Below are positions 16,644 to 26,737 of a stretch of 64,000 nt of DNA, in pieces. How positions within the stretch are numbered: the first letter of the stretch is position 1; every line of letters starts with the position of its first letter. Origin of the DNA: Roseiarcus sp963764955 (GTDB lineage: Bacteria; Pseudomonadota; Alphaproteobacteria; Rhizobiales; Beijerinckiaceae); NCBI GenBank assembly GCA_963764955.1, contig CAVXVE010000070.1, forward strand, positions 79,839 through 143,838, given 5' to 3'. The notes below the pieces were generated by a model. That model ran no database searches, was not told the DNA's origin, and saw only the letters and a list, made by a program, of their open reading frames with translations. The translations under genes and the position numbers were made by a program.

Positions 16644-18950
16644 ATGAGGGAATCGATGAGCGCCGCCCTTGAGCGATTCTTCCACGAGGCCATGATCGCC
16701 ATCGCCCTCATCGCTTTGGCGGCGGGCGCGATCTTTTGGACCCGGGGCGACCATGGGTTTGCGCAATGGGCATGGGCGGCAGGGTCGATTCCGGTCGCGC
16801 TCGGATTGCTCGTCTCGATCGTCCGCGACCTCCTGGCTGGCCGCGCCGGGGTCGACGTCATTGCGCTCTTGTCGATGACCGGCGCCCTGCTGCTTGAGGA
16901 AAATCTAGCCGCGATCGTGGTCGCGGTCATGTACGCGGGCGGAACGATGCTCGAGGATTTCGCCGTCTCTCGCGCCGAACGCGATCTCAAGGCGCTGGTC
17001 GACCGTGCGCCTCGCGTCGCCCATCTGACCAATCTCGACGAGGTGAAGGACGTTCCCGTCTCGGAGATCGCGGTCGGCGACACGCTTCTGGTGCGCGCCG
17101 GCGAGGTTGTTCCCGTCGACGGCGTCCTGTCGGACCCGGATGCGATTTTGGACGAGGCAGCGCTGTCCGGAGAGCCGATCCCAGTCGCCAGGCATCGAGG
17201 CGAGGCGATCCGGAGCGGAGCGGTCAACGCCGGCCAAACCTTCACGATGGAGGCGACGGCGACGGAAACCGAGAGCACGTACGCCGGCATCGTTCGGATG
17301 GCGACGGCGGCGCAGACCGCGAAATCTCCGGCGATCCGGCTCGCGGACCGGTTCGCGCTGCTGTTGTTGCCGGTTGCGATCGGCCTTGCAGGAGTCGCCT
17401 GGGCGATTGCGGGCGATCCGGTCCGGGCTCTGGCGGTCCTCGTGGCGGCGACGCCCTGTCCGCTCATTCTCGCCGCCCCGGTCGCTTACATCGCTGGCGT
17501 GGCCAGAGCCGCGAGGCAGGGCGTTCTGATGAAAGGGGGCGCGGCGCTGGAGGCGCTTGCACAAACCCGCACCGTCATTTTCGACAAGACCGGCACTTTG
17601 ACCGTCGGCGGCGCGCGGCTCATCGAAATCGAGACCGCGCCCGGATGGAGCGCGGACGAAGCGCTTCGCCTCGCGGCCTCCGTCGAGCAGGCGTCCCAAC
17701 ACGTCGTCGCGGCGGCGATCGTGGCCGCCGCGCGCGAGCGCCATTTGGCGACCGGCGCCGCGAGCGATGTCCGTGAGGCCATGGGTTCGGGGGTCGCCGG
17801 CGTGGTCGAGGGACGCCGGGTGCGCGCTGGCTCGCACGCCTTCGTCTTCGATTCGCCGCCGAAAAGTCCGTGGTCGAGGCGAACGCTGCGTCGCGCCTCG
17901 CTTCACTCCGCTCTGACGGTGTTCGTGGCCGTCGACGGAACGCCCGCCGGAGCCATTCTGCTGGCCGACGAATTGCGGCGCGAGGCCCCGCGGGCGATCC
18001 AGTCTCTGCGGGCTGGCGGCGTGTCGCGGATCATCATGGTCACCGGCGACCGCGCCGAGACTGCGGAAGCCATCGGCGCCGCGCTCGACCTCGATGCGGT
18101 GCTGTCCGAACGGGACCCGGCGGACAAGGTCGAAGCGGTTTCGGTCGAGCAGGCGTTGAACCCGACCCTGATGGTCGGCGACGGGATCAACGACGCGCCG
18201 GCGCTGGCGGCCGCCCATGTCGGCGCGGCGATGGGCGCGCGCGGGGCGAGCGCCTCGTCGGAGGCGGCGGACGTCGTCGTTCTCGTCGATCGGCTTGATC
18301 GTGTTTCGGAGGCGGTCAGGATCGCCCGCCGGACGCATGGAATCGCCTTCCAGAGCATGGCCGTCGGAATGGCCATGTCCGGCCTCGCGATGATCGCCGC
18401 CGCTTTGGGCTGGCTCGCCCCGGTCGAAGGCGCGCTCACCCAGGAAGCCATCGATGTCGCCGTCATCCTCAACGCCTTGCGCGCGCTCGGTTCAGGCCGC
18501 GGCTGGCGACGCAGGAGCATGGCGCCGAGCGACGCAGAGGCGCTTCGGGACGAACACCGGGGCGTCGAGAAGAGCCTCGACCGCCTGCGCGATATTGTGG
18601 ATGCGCTCGAGGACGCCTCCGCCTCCGACGGAGCCGCCATGATCCGGGAAGCGAACGCGATCGTAGCGGACACGATTGTCACTCACGAAAAAGCCGATGA
18701 AACGCTGGTCTATCCTCGCCTTCGCAGGTCGCTGTCGAGCGGCTATGGCCTCGCGGCGATGAGCCGCGTTCATCGCGAACTCCTCCACTTGGCCCATCTC
18801 CTGTCCCGCTTGTCCCAGAGCCTGTCGGAGCCCGACGTCGATTCGCTGCTATTGCGCGACGGACAGAGAATCATTGAATCCATCGAAACCATCGCGCGAA
18901 TTCACAACGCGCAGGAAGAAGACATCTACGAATACGCCGCTGCCGGATAG
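16644..18950 (+). CDS. P1B-5 type metal-transporting ATPase with C-terminal hemerythrin domain
   Basis: This 768-residue P-type ATPase exports transition metals. It has the metal motif T270-P-C-P in the membrane, the phosphorylation site D314-K-T-G-T-L-T, TGDR and GDGINDAPAL. The last-helix motif Q600-E-A-I-D604 together with TPCP is the signature of the P1B-5 group. Residues about 630-765 form a hemerythrin-like four-helix domain with di-iron ligands at H638, H681/E686, H710 or H715/H718, and H754/E758. No N-terminal metal-binding domain is present. Sinorhizobium meliloti Nia, the characterised member I recall, moves Ni and Fe. An inner start at 16656 has a slightly better ribosome site. Confidence 0.92.
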   Translation: MRESMSAALERFFHEAMIAIALIALAAGAIFWTRGDHGFAQWAWAAGSIPVALGLLVSIVRDLLAGRAGVDVIALLSMTGALLLEENLAAIVVAVMYAGGTMLEDFAVSRAERDLKALVDRAPRVAHLTNLDEVKDVPVSEIAVGDTLLVRAGEVVPVDGVLSDPDAILDEAALSGEPIPVARHRGEAIRSGAVNAGQTFTMEATATETESTYAGIVRMATAAQTAKSPAIRLADRFALLLLPVAIGLAGVAWAIAGDPVRALAVLVAATPCPLILAAPVAYIAGVARAARQGVLMKGGAALEALAQTRTVIFDKTGTLTVGGARLIEIETAPGWSADEALRLAASVEQASQHVVAAAIVAAARERHLATGAASDVREAMGSGVAGVVEGRRVRAGSHAFVFDSPPKSPWSRRTLRRASLHSALTVFVAVDGTPAGAILLADELRREAPRAIQSLRAGGVSRIIMVTGDRAETAEAIGAALDLDAVLSERDPADKVEAVSVEQALNPTLMVGDGINDAPALAAAHVGAAMGARGASASSEAADVVVLVDRLDRVSEAVRIARRTHGIAFQSMAVGMAMSGLAMIAAALGWLAPVEGALTQEAIDVAVILNALRALGSGRGWRRRSMAPSDAEALRDEHRGVEKSLDRLRDIVDALEDASASDGAAMIREANAIVADTIVTHEKADETLVYPRLRRSLSSGYGLAAMSRVHRELLHLAHLLSRLSQSLSEPDVDSLLLRDGQRIIESIETIARIHNAQEEDIYEYAAAG

Positions 18951-19280
18951 TCGGGCCCAGCCGCGTCCCCTCCGAGAAGATCGGGCTCTGGGTTTGGCTA
19001 CGCCTCCGCGATCCAACCAGGGACGCCGCCGCGCTGGGCCTGCTGGGTGGTCGTCTGAGCATCCGCAAGCAATATATTGACATATTCAGAAATCTGAGTT
19101 ACATATCTTCTCATTATCAGCATGCACTCGCGCGTCGCCGAGCGTGTCGCAAGGCGACAGAGAGGAATGACGGGCTTGGGACATTCGGCAGCGTTTGCTG
19201 ACGTTTATGACCTTGCTAGGGTTGTTTCCACGGGTTGACGCCGGACTCCGGCCTGCCCCTCAAGGGTCGCGGTTTAGCGG
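18951..19280. other. Intergenic region with promoter-like element and possible 38-codon ORF
   Basis: These 330 bases separate the ATPase gene from the erpA-like gene. A TTGACA hexamer at 19077-19082 and TACATA at 19100-19105 are spaced by 17 bases and face right, with a small CAGA-AA-TCTG palindrome between them. Downstream, an ATG at 19122 opens a 38-codon frame ending at 19238. It has no ribosome site or known similarity and runs towards the end of the opposite-strand gene. Confidence 0.4.
19077..19105 (+). promoter_or_regulatory. Putative sigma-70-type promoter
   Basis: A perfect -35 (TTGACA) and a reasonable -10 (TACATA) lie 17 bases apart in a locally AT-rich patch. The palindrome CAGAAATCTG inside the spacer could be an operator. 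There is no confident gene downstream on this strand. Confidence 0.35.
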
Positions 19281-19629
19281 CTAGACCGAAAAACTCACCC
19301 CGCAGCCGCAGGAGGCGACCGCATTCGGATTCTTCACCCGGAACGACTGGCCCATGAGATCGTCGACGAAGTCGAGTTCGGCGCCCTTCGAGCATTTCGA
19401 GCGAGACGGGGTCGACCAGCACCGTCGCGCCGTCGCGCGTCACCGCCACGTCGTCCTCGGCGCGGGTCCGGTCGACGTCGAAGGCGTACTGGAAGCCCGA
19501 GCAGCCGCCGCCCTTGACCGAGATGCGCAAGGCCGCGCCAGCCTCGCCCTTGAGGATCGCGTTGAGCCGCCGGGCGGCGCTCTCGCTGATCGTGACGCCC
19601 TCGAGTGTCGGAGAGACGGCTTCGTTCAT
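19281..19629 (-). pseudogene. Iron-sulfur cluster insertion protein (ErpA/IscA family), frameshifted
   Basis: An A-type Fe-S carrier of about 116 residues that hands clusters to apoproteins. The N-terminal part has the first ligand in ISVKGGGCSGFQYAFDV. After LEMLEG the frame is broken by one extra base near 19385. Reading on in the neighbouring frame restores AELDFVDDLMGQSFRVKNPN and the C-terminal ligands CGCGVSFSV, ending at a TAG on 19281-19283. All three cysteines survive, so a sequencing insertion is more likely than decay. ATG 19629 is preferred because AAGG lies 8 bases upstream. Confidence 0.82.
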
Positions 19630-19717
19630 GACCATGGCCTTTAGTCGCTTGCGCCGCGGAGCCGGCGCCGTCAAGATTCTGCTGGGTCCAAGATATGGAC
19701 GCCGGGCAAAGAGCGCA

Positions 19718-20934
19718 ATGTCAAGGCGGACGCCGGACGAGACAAGCCTGACGGCGCGCGCGCCCTACGCCGCCGACCCCTCGCGCGCGCCCCGCCTTGT
19801 CGCCGAGCCGCCGTCGGCGACGCGGACCGAATTCCAGCGCGACCGCGACCGGATCGTCCATTCGACCGCCTTCCGCCGCCTCGCCCACAAGACCCAGGTG
19901 TTCGTCGATCACGAGGGCGATCATTTCCGCACCCGCCTCACCCATACGATCGAGGTGGCGCAGATCGCGCGTGCGCTGGCGCGGGCTCTCAAGCTCGACG
20001 ACGATCTCGCGGAAGCCATCGCGCTTGGCCACGATCTCGGCCACACCCCGTTCGGGCACACCGGGGAGGACGCGCTCGACGCCTGCATGGCCGCGCACGG
20101 CGGCTTCGACCACAACAGCCAGGCCCTGCGCATCGTGACCGAGCTCGAGCGCCATTACGCCGCCTTCGACGGGCTCAACCTGACCCGGCCGACGCTTTGC
20201 GGGCCTCGTCAAGCACAACGGACCCTTGCTTGAAGCGAACGGCGCCCCGACCGAGCGCTACCGGGCGCAGCGGCGTCCCGCCCGCCATCCTCGCTTACGA
20301 CAAGACCCAACCTCTCGACCTCAGCCTCCATGCAAGCCTCGAGGCGCAAGCCGCGGCGATCGCTGACGATATCGCCTATGACGCGCACGACATCGACGAC
20401 GGCCTGCGCGCCGGCCTGTTCCCGCTCGCCGAGATCCGCGCCGCTGTTCCGTTTGTCGGCGATCTCATGCGGGAGATCGACGCGCTTCATCCCGGCCTCG
20501 AGGAGCCGCGCGTCATCCACGAGCTGACCCGCCGCGTCATCACCCGGTTCATCGAGGACGCGATCGGCGAGAGCCGCCGGCGGATCGCCGAAGCGAAGGT
20601 CGCGAGCCCGGAAGCGGTCGCGCGCGCCGGCCGCGCCCTGATCGGGCATTCGCCCGCCATCGAGGCGGCGGACCGCGACATCAAGGCCTTTCTGTTCGCC
20701 CGCATGTACCGCCATCCCGAGGTGCGCAAGGTCCGCGATCGGGCGGACGCGATCGTCCGGCGCCTGTTCGAGGCCTATTTCGCCGAGCCGTCCCTGATGC
20801 CTCCCGAATGGGCGGCCCGGGCGGAGAACGGCGATCTGGCGCGCGCGGTCGCCGACTATATCGCCGGCATGACCGACCGTTTCGCCATCGCCGAGCACGC
20901 CCGGCTTTTTGACGGGCCTCCCGACTTGCGATAG
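19718..20934 (+). pseudogene. dgt: Deoxyguanosinetriphosphate triphosphohydrolase-like protein, two frameshifts
   Basis: An HD-domain dNTP triphosphohydrolase of about 405 residues that cleaves dNTPs to nucleoside and tripolyphosphate. HD motifs are seen in RTRLTHTIEVAQIAR and ALGHDLGHTPFGHTGEDAL, with FDHNSQALRIVTELE after them. One extra base near 20198 and another near 20271 break the frame. Removing them restores LVKHNGPLLEANGAPTERYR and then GVPPAILAYDKTQPLDLSLH. The C-terminal half is intact to the TAG at 20934. It is upstream of argS, the usual alphaproteobacterial order. Confidence 0.85.
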
Positions 20935-21009
20935 AGGCGCGCAGCCAGCCCGGCCATGACGCTGAATAGCGAGGCGCAGGCATTGGCTCCGCCCCGCTCG
21001 GTAGGAATA

Positions 21010-22789
21010 ATGAACGTCTTCGCCGAGTTCCAGTCGCGCATCGCCGGTCTCATCGAAAAGCGGATCGCCGCGGGCGAATTGCCGCGCGATCTCGATCTTG
21101 GCCGCTTCGTCGTCGAGCCGCCGCGCGACGCGGCCCACGGCGACCTCTCGACCAACGCGGCGATGGTCTATGCGCGGGAAGCCAAGCAGGCAGGCTCGAA
21201 TCCGCGCGCGCTCGCCGAGGGGCTTGTCGCCGATCTCAGGCTTGAGCCGGATGTGCAGAGCGCCGAAGTCGCAGGCCCGGGCTTCATCAATATCGTGCTG
21301 AAGCCAGAGGTTTACCTGAATGTCCTCACCGACGTTCTCATCCAGGGAACCCGTTTCGGGGCCGGGGCGCCGAGCAGGGACGGGCCGGTCAATGTCGAAT
21401 ATGTGAGCGCCAATCCGACCGGGCCCATGCATGTCGGCCATGCGCGCGGCGCGGTGTTCGGCGACGCGCTCTCAAGCCTCATCATCTTCTCGGGCCGCAA
21501 GGCGACGCGCGAATATTACATCAACGACGCCGGCGGCCAGGTCGACGTGCTGGCGCGCTCCGCCTTCCTTCGCTACCGCGAGGCGCTCGGCGAGGACATC
21601 GGCCCGATCCCCGAGGGCCTCTATCCCGGCGACTATCTGAAACCGGTCGGCGAGTATCTCGCGCGCGAATTTGGCGCGAGGCTGGTGAGCAAGCCGGAGG
21701 CGGAATGGCTGCCCCTCGCGCGCAAGCGCGCCATCGAGGCGATGATGGCGATGATCCGCGACGATCTCGCCGCGCTCAACATCACCCACGATGTGTTCGC
21801 CTCGGAGCGGGCGCTGACCGGCGCCGACGGGGGCGAGGACCAGGTCGCCAGGACGATCGAATGGCTGCGGGCGAAAGGCCTTGTCTACCAGGGCCGGCTG
21901 CCGCCGCCCAAGGGCAGCGCGCCCGCCGACGACTGGGAGGATCGCGAGCAGACCCTGTTCCGCTCGACCGGCTTCGGCGACGACGTCGACCGGCCGCTGA
22001 TCAAGTCGGACGGCGGCTACACCTATTTCGCCAGCGACATCGCCTATCACAAGACCAAGATCGACCGCGGTTTCAAAACCCTGGTCGACGTCTGGGGCGC
22101 CGACCACGGCGGCTACGTGAAGCGGATGCAGGCGGCGGTCGCGGCGCTGTCGGACGGCAAGGCGAAGCTCGAGGTCCGGCTCTGCCAGCTCGTGCGCCTC
22201 ATGCGCGCCGGCGAGCCGGTCAAAATGTCGAAGCGCTCCGGCGAGTTCGTGACGCTGCGCGAGGTCGTGGACGAAGTCGGCGCGGACGCCGTCCGCTTCA
22301 TCATGCTGATGCGCAAGAACGACGCGCCGCTCGATTTCGACCTCGTGAAGGTGATCGAGCAGAGCCAGGACAATCCCGTCTTCTACGTGCAATACGCGCA
22401 CGCCCGCGCCCGCAGCGTGCTTCAGGCAGGGCAAGGCCGTCTTCCAGGACTTTGATCTCGACCCGAAGGCGCTCGCCCAGGCCGACCTCTCGCTTCTGAC
22501 CGACGAGGGCGAGCGCGAGCTCATGCGGACCTTCGGGCAATATCCGCGGGCGATCCGGCAGGCGGCGGAGGCGCACGAACCGCACCGGGTGGCGTTTTTC
22601 GCCCACGAACTGGCGACGCGTTTCCACGCGCACTGGAACCGCGGGAAAGATGCGCGCGAGTTGCGGTTTGTTAACGAAAATGAACGAAGTTTATCGTATG
22701 CGAGACTGGCTCTGGTCGCGGGCGTCAGCCTTGTTTTGGCCTCCGCCTTGTCAATTTTGGGCGTTAGCGCCCCCGAAGAGATGCGTTAG
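21010..22789 (+). pseudogene. argS: Arginyl-tRNA synthetase, one frameshift
   Basis: A class I aminoacyl-tRNA synthetase that charges tRNA-Arg, about 592 residues. The first 480 residues are intact, with HIGH-type motif PTGPMHVGHARGAV and KMSKRSGEFV. One extra base near 22424 shifts the frame after ARSVL. The neighbouring frame continues with QGKAVFQDFDLDPKALAQAD and the C-terminal anticodon domain to the TAG at 22789. An essential gene with a single-base error is almost certainly a sequencing artefact. ATG 21010 is chosen over 20956 because TAGGA lies 4 bases upstream and homologues start near MNVFAEFQ. Confidence 0.9.
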
Positions 22790-22854
22790 CGGACATTGTC
22801 CTGTTGAGCGCGTCTGACGCGCTCAAGGAAAAGTTCGCGACAGGTGAGGATGAT

Positions 22855-24339
22855 ATGAGTGTTTCCGGGTCACGTGCGGGTGACGAGATCAACCTCGATG
22901 AATTCGAGCGGCGCCTGCGCGCCGCGGGCGGCGGGCAGGCGCGCGCCGAGGATCCCCTGGCGGAGCTTTCCCGCCTGGTCGAATTCTCGCATTTCGGTAT
23001 CTCGAACGGCGAGGCGCCGGTTCGCCGCGCCGCCGGACCCGGCGCCGACAACACGCAGCCCGCTCAGCCGGTCGAAACCGCGGCTCTTCGCCCCTCGATC
23101 GACGACGAGGTGGAGGAACTGGCGCCCGGCGCGTCGGAGGCCGACCGCGAGGCGCGGCAGGACTATGAGTTCGACGCCCATCGCGGCGACGGCGCCTTTG
23201 TGGCGGAGCCGGAGGAGGAGCGCCGGCCGATGCGCTGGAAGCTCACGGTTTCGGCGCTGGCGATCGCAGGGGTCGCGATGATCGGGGCTGTCTTCGTGCT
23301 CAAGGGCGGGGTCCCGGGTCTGCCGAAAACGCCTCCGTTCATCGCGGCCGCTCAGGGGCCGACCAAAGTGGCGCCGCCCAAGAGCGAGACGCCCGCCGCC
23401 TTGAATGACCCCGGCGGGTCGCTCTTGGGGAACGCCAAGCCGGGACCCGTCAAGGTCGTCAATACCGAGGAGCAGCCAGTCGATCTGAGCGCGCAGGCGT
23501 CGCTCAGCAATCCGCCTTCCGCCGCCGCCACTCCGCCGGCCGCGACCGCCAATCCGCCTGCAGCCGCCGATCAGGCGAAGCCGCCGGGGGGATCGGATCC
23601 GACCGCTCTCGCCGCCACCGGCAATACGCCGCTTGTGGCGCCGCCCGGCGCATCGGCGCCGTCCATGCCGTCGGAATTCCCCGCGCCGAAACCGGTGCGC
23701 ACAGTCTCGCTGCGGCCAGACGGAACCCCGATCGGGGCCAATCCTTCGGATCAGGCGACAAGCGACGCGAAACCCGCCGCCGCGCCGCCGCAAGAAGCGC
23801 CGAGCCAGCCGGCGCCGCAGGCCTCTAGCGTAGCGACTGGCGCCGCTGAGCCGTCGACGCCAAAGCTTGATTTGCCGACCAAGCTTTCGCCGAAGTCGGC
23901 GGCCCGGGTCGTCGTCGGCAAGACCGATACGACCGCGCCCGCCGCGAACGCTGAGACGCCCAGCGAAACGGCGCAGAACGCCGCTCCGGCGAAGCCGGAG
24001 AAGGCTGCGAAGAAGCCCAAGGCCGGGCAGGTCGCCGACGCGGCCGAAACGACCGGAGCGATCGCGCCGCCGGTCGACGCGACCGCGGCGACGACTTCCG
24101 GCGGATGGTCGGTTCAACTCGCCGCGCCCAAATCGGAAGCGGAAGCCAAGACCAAGGTCGCACAGCTGACAAGCAAATATAGCGCCGAACTCAACGGCTC
24201 GCCCATCGGGGTGCACAAGGCGGAAGTCCACGGCGAAACGATCTACCGCCTGCGCGTGAGCGGCCTGACGAAGGCGGACGCCGCGGCGATGTGCGCTCGC
24301 CTCAAGGGCGACGGCGGGCAGTGCTTCATCGTCAAGTGA
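22855..24339 (+). CDS. SPOR domain-containing protein
   Basis: This 494-residue membrane protein has an acidic cytoplasmic N-terminus (about 120 residues), one transmembrane helix (WKLTVSALAIAGVAMIGAVF), a long periplasmic Pro/Ala-rich linker (about residues 160-410) and a C-terminal SPOR domain (GGWSVQLAAPKSEAEAKTKV to the end). SPOR domains bind denuded peptidoglycan glycan strands at division sites. Its place between argS and nagZ is conserved in many alphaproteobacteria. ATG 22855 follows AGGTGAGG; a TTG at 22804 is also in frame. Confidence 0.88.
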   Translation: MSVSGSRAGDEINLDEFERRLRAAGGGQARAEDPLAELSRLVEFSHFGISNGEAPVRRAAGPGADNTQPAQPVETAALRPSIDDEVEELAPGASEADREARQDYEFDAHRGDGAFVAEPEEERRPMRWKLTVSALAIAGVAMIGAVFVLKGGVPGLPKTPPFIAAAQGPTKVAPPKSETPAALNDPGGSLLGNAKPGPVKVVNTEEQPVDLSAQASLSNPPSAAATPPAATANPPAAADQAKPPGGSDPTALAATGNTPLVAPPGASAPSMPSEFPAPKPVRTVSLRPDGTPIGANPSDQATSDAKPAAAPPQEAPSQPAPQASSVATGAAEPSTPKLDLPTKLSPKSAARVVVGKTDTTAPAANAETPSETAQNAAPAKPEKAAKKPKAGQVADAAETTGAIAPPVDATAATTSGGWSVQLAAPKSEAEAKTKVAQLTSKYSAELNGSPIGVHKAEVHGETIYRLRVSGLTKADAAAMCARLKGDGGQCFIVK

Positions 24340-24381
24340 GCGGGAGCGCCTGCCTGTTCAAGTCTGAGCGCGGAGCCGCGA

Positions 24382-25392
24382 ATGCCCAAGGCCTTCATCT
24401 GCGGCTGCGCCGGCCTCGCGCTCAATGACGAGGAACGCGCCTTCCTGCGCGGGCATGACCCCTGGGGCCTGATCCTGTTCAAGCGCAACGTCGCCGACCG
24501 CGAGCAGCTGCGCGCGCTGACGCGATCGTTCCGCGACTGCGTCGGCCGCGCCGACGCGCCGGTGCTGATCGATCAGGAGGGCGGCCGGGTGCAGCGGATG
24601 GCGCCGCCGCATTGGCGCGCCTATCCCGCAGCAGCCGCGATCGAGGCCGGGCTTGAGCCATCCAAAGCCGAGGCGGCGGCCGGTCTCGTCGCGCGCCTGA
24701 TCGCGCATGATCTCAACGAAGTCGGGATCAATATCGACTGCGCGCCGGTGCTCGATGTCGCGGGCGAAGGCATGCACAACGCCATCGGCTCGCGGGCCTT
24801 CTCGTCCCGGCCTGAGCGCGTGGCGGCGATGGGCCGGGCGGTCGCCGACGGACTGCTTGCCGGCGGCGTCGCGCCCGTCGTCAAGCACATGCCGGGGCAT
24901 GGCCGGGCGCGCGTCGACAGCCATTACGAATTGCCTGTCGTCGACGCCGCGCGCAGCGATCTCAAGCGTGACTTCGCCCCGTTTGCGGCGCTGAGCGACC
25001 TGCCGATGGCGATGAGCGCGCATCTCCTTTACACGGCGATTGATCCAAGCCGCCCCGCGACGATGTCGCCGGTCGTGGTCGCTGAAATCATGCGCGGCGA
25101 CATCGGGTTCGACGGCCTCATCATGAGCGACGACCTGTCGATGAAGGCGCTGAAAGGTCCGTTCGACGAGCGCGCCGCCGCGGTGATCGAGGCGGGGCTC
25201 GATGTCGTCCTCCATTGCAACGGCGATCTCGAGGAGGCGATCGCGGTCGCGTCCGCTGCGCCGGTCCTTGCCGGCGTGTCGCTTCGGCGAGCCAATGCCG
25301 CGCTCGCGGCGATCGCGCCGCCTCGAGCGCTCGATGTGGAGCTTGCCGACCAGGAGCTGGCCGCGATCAAGGCAGAACTGGGCGTCGCCTGA
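24382..25392 (+). CDS. nagZ: Beta-N-acetylhexosaminidase (GH3)
   Basis: NagZ removes N-acetylglucosamine from muropeptides during peptidoglycan recycling in the cytosol. The 336-residue protein has the GH3 signature VVKHMPGHGRARVDSHYELP, the substrate-binding DQEGGRVQRMAPPHW and the catalytic Asp in LIMSDDLSMKALKG. The length is normal for NagZ. It follows the SPOR gene by 42 bases and probably shares its transcript, linking wall binding and wall recycling. Confidence 0.94.
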   Translation: MPKAFICGCAGLALNDEERAFLRGHDPWGLILFKRNVADREQLRALTRSFRDCVGRADAPVLIDQEGGRVQRMAPPHWRAYPAAAAIEAGLEPSKAEAAAGLVARLIAHDLNEVGINIDCAPVLDVAGEGMHNAIGSRAFSSRPERVAAMGRAVADGLLAGGVAPVVKHMPGHGRARVDSHYELPVVDAARSDLKRDFAPFAALSDLPMAMSAHLLYTAIDPSRPATMSPVVVAEIMRGDIGFDGLIMSDDLSMKALKGPFDERAAAVIEAGLDVVLHCNGDLEEAIAVASAAPVLAGVSLRRANAALAAIAPPRALDVELADQELAAIKAELGVA

Positions 25393-25553
25393 GGGCGCCC
25401 GGGCTGGCCGCTCCACGCCGCGCAGCCCGTGTGCGGTTTTGCACGCGAAGATGGCCGGCATTCGTTTATTGGCGCGCCGCGTGTTAGCGTTGGACCCGTT
25501 CGAGGGCCATGGATCATCGCGCATCTGCCGCTGATCGAACGCGAGGGCTCGCA

Positions 25554-26705
25554 ATGCTTCAGAAGGCGGAATTGGCCTCATTCGCGATCGCCGACATATC
25601 CGGCTACACGCGCTTCGTGTCCGGCGTCGAACTCGACCATGCCCAGGACATCATCGCCGACATCATGGACACTCTGGTCAGGGCGTTGCGTCCGCCGTTC
25701 CGGCTCGCCAAGTTCGAAGGCGACGCGGCCTTTGTCTATGCGCCCGCCGACAAGCTCGATGGATCGCTCATGCAGGATTCGATCGAACAGGCCTATTTTG
25801 CCTTCCGCAAGCGGCTCCGCAGCATCAAGCAGGTCAGCTCTTGCGAGTGCCAGGCCTGCAGCCGGATGCAGAGCCTTGACGTCAAGTTTGTGGTTCATCA
25901 CGGCGAGTTCATCCGGCAAAAGATGTCGGGCCGCGAGGAACTTGCCGGCCGCGACGTGATCCTCATCCACCGTCTCCTCAAGAACGACGTCGGCAAGACA
26001 TTCGGGTCGCGCGCCTATGCGCTCTATTCCGACGCCTGCGTGCGGGCGATGGGGATCGATCCCGCGGCGCAGGGTCTCGTCGAGCACGCCGAGGCGATCG
26101 AGCATATCGGGGACACGAAGTGCTGGGTGAGCGACCTCGAGCAGGCGTGGACGCGGGAAATCGAGACGGCGCGCAACCTGGTTCAGCGCGCGGGCGCCTA
26201 TATGCTCATCGAGAGGGATTTCGCCGCGCCGCGGCAAGCTTTGTGGGACCTCGTCACGTCGCCTCAGCATCACGCCCGCTGGCAGCGGAGCGACGGCGTC
26301 ATCGAGAACAATGCGCAGGGGCGTCGTGGCGCGGGCACCCAGAACCACTGCCTGCACGGCAAGGACGCGGTCATCGAGGACATCGTCGACTGGCGCCCGT
26401 TCGACTATGTGACGCTGACGGCGCTGCTGCCGATACCGGGGGCTCCGAAAATCCTGTTCTCCTATACGTTCGAGGAACGCGACGACGGCGGGACCCACTT
26501 CGAATTCCGCGTTGCGAAGCCGAAGCCGAAGGATCTGCCCTTTTACGAGCGCGTGAGACCCACGATCGAAGCGAACTTTACGGCTGGATTCGACATCCTG
26601 CGTACAATGGTGGCGGAACGACCGGCGGCTTCGGCGGTCGAGGACGAGCCGCCTCTCCCCGTCTCGCGCGAACGCTTCGCGACCCAGCCGCTCCACGCGC
26701 GCTAG
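25554..26705 (+). CDS. DUF2652 / SRPBCC two-domain protein
   Basis: A 383-residue protein with two domains. Residues 1-170 match DUF2652, which has an adenylate-cyclase-like fold (FAIADISGYTRFVSGVELDH, then KFEGDAAFVYAPADK and a CECQAC motif). Residues about 215-360 form an SRPBCC ligand-binding domain (LIERDFAAPRQALWDLVTSP ... HFEFRVAKPKPKDLPFYERV). It lacks obvious cyclase metal ligands in full, so nucleotide cyclase activity is doubtful. ATG 25554 follows GAGGG; an earlier ATG at 25509 is less well supported. Confidence 0.78.
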   Translation: MLQKAELASFAIADISGYTRFVSGVELDHAQDIIADIMDTLVRALRPPFRLAKFEGDAAFVYAPADKLDGSLMQDSIEQAYFAFRKRLRSIKQVSSCECQACSRMQSLDVKFVVHHGEFIRQKMSGREELAGRDVILIHRLLKNDVGKTFGSRAYALYSDACVRAMGIDPAAQGLVEHAEAIEHIGDTKCWVSDLEQAWTREIETARNLVQRAGAYMLIERDFAAPRQALWDLVTSPQHHARWQRSDGVIENNAQGRRGAGTQNHCLHGKDAVIEDIVDWRPFDYVTLTALLPIPGAPKILFSYTFEERDDGGTHFEFRVAKPKPKDLPFYERVRPTIEANFTAGFDILRTMVAERPAASAVEDEPPLPVSRERFATQPLHAR

Positions 26706-26737
26706 CGAGAGCGGCTACGCTGTCGGGACGCGGCAGA

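Noticed and set aside
19122..19238. 38-codon plus-strand frame after a promoter-like element
   Set aside because: No ribosome site, no known similarity and no partner gene; kept only as a note in the intergenic entry.
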